Origin: Ideonella benzenivorans | GTDB taxonomy: Bacteria; Pseudomonadota; Gammaproteobacteria; Burkholderiales; Burkholderiaceae_C | Direction: 5' to 3' | Assembly: GCF_020387415.1 (NCBI RefSeq) | Contig: NZ_JAGWCB010000018.1 | Location: 124,001-188,000, forward strand | DNA: 64,000 nucleotides | Part shown: positions 63,866 through 64,000 of the stretch, one piece after another | Layout of the letters: each line of letters starts with the position of its first letter | How positions within the stretch are numbered: the stretch's first letter is position 1 | The notes under the pieces: model-generated | Told to the model about the DNA's origin: nothing | The model's database searches: none | Seen by the model: the letters and a program-made list of their open reading frames with translations, nothing else | Translations under genes and position numbers: made by a program

Positions 63866-64000
63866 TCAGCCCGCCAGCGCGACCTGCGGCTTGCCCGCGG
63901 GCAAGGCCTCACCGCAGAAACCGTAGGCCAGCTGCGGGCGCTTGCCGGTGATCAGCTCAGCCATGGCCTTGCCGGAGCCAGCGCCGTGGGTCCAGCCCAG
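63866..64000 (-). CDS. D-amino-acid dehydrogenase-like FAD oxidoreductase, C-terminus (cut by window edge)
   Basis: The last 44 codons of a minus-strand gene that continues beyond the window. The readable end, LGWTHGAGSGKAMAELITGK followed by RPQLAYGFCG, matches the C-terminal FAD-binding segment of DadA-type D-amino-acid dehydrogenases (the LGWTxxxGSG motif). The stop TGA is at 63866-63868. Subfamily cannot be fixed from this fragment. Confidence 0.7.
   Translation of the reverse strand: MGWTHGAGSGKAMAELITGKRPQLAYGFCGEALPAGKPQVALAG

Overview
The window is a high-GC chromosomal segment whose gene families point to a betaproteobacterium of the order Burkholderiales, probably near the Rubrivivax/Leptothrix/Ideonella group. 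The basis is the SHP-diheme cytochrome-cytochrome b set, an EpsE/EpsL-type exopolysaccharide locus, GlrK-QseG-GlrR next to opgGH, a YegD-like Hsp70 and an mmsA/LysR pair. Genus-level placement is inference. No tRNA, rRNA, CRISPR array or insertion sequence was seen.

Layout. 1-4.6 kb: housekeeping genes (end of lplT, an EamA exporter, a Crp/Fnr regulator divergent from a DUF2332 gene, an aromatic aminotransferase, a 64-residue membrane protein). 4.8-8.5 kb: a compact operon for a SHP-type cytochrome c, a diheme cytochrome c, a b561-type cytochrome and a QseBC-like two-component system. 8.7-29.5 kb: a large exopolysaccharide locus. Its GC-rich frame comprises the outer-membrane exporter, gmd, fcl and wcaI (these two on the minus strand), a WzyC-domain polymerase/ligase, a Wzc-type tyrosine autokinase, a CpsB-type phosphatase, a TPR protein, a WcaJ-type initiating transferase and an EpsL-like barrel. 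Inserted in this frame at about 10.8-18.5 kb is a sharply AT-richer cassette: flippase, acyltransferase, Wzy-like polymerase, two GT4 glycosyltransferases, a sulfotransferase-like protein and a secreted GH71-like glucanase. The predicted product is a fucose-containing polymer that may be acylated and sulfated.

29.6-36.8 kb: a tiny anchored protein, a TPR protein, an EamA exporter, a WYL regulator, a glyoxalase-fold protein and a two-subunit M16 peptidase. 36.8-43.1 kb: a type VI secretion module with vgrG, a large M23-like/GH19 peptidoglycan-targeting effector, an overlapping periplasmic immunity candidate and a second secreted protein. 43.3-50.8 kb: glrK-qseG-glrR followed on the same strand by opgG-opgH. 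Between glrR and opgG lies a complete sigma-54 promoter layout: two GlrR-type TGTC-N10-GACA boxes, an IHF consensus match and a perfect -24/-12 element. This is the strongest new observation in the window, because it suggests that GlrR directly controls periplasmic glucan synthesis.

50.9-64 kb: trpS with a C-terminal YegP/DUF1508-like extension, a DUF805 protein, an acyl-CoA synthetase, a small K+-channel-like protein, glpK, a hemolysin III homologue, a methyltransferase with an FNR-like box, mmsA divergent from a LysR gene, a YecA-family protein, a YegD-like Hsp70 and the end of a dadA-like gene. Between lysR and the yecA-family gene sits a minus-strand intrinsic terminator with no gene to serve. 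Two hairpins and a promoter-like pair lie upstream of it, which marks a candidate small RNA of about 100 nt.
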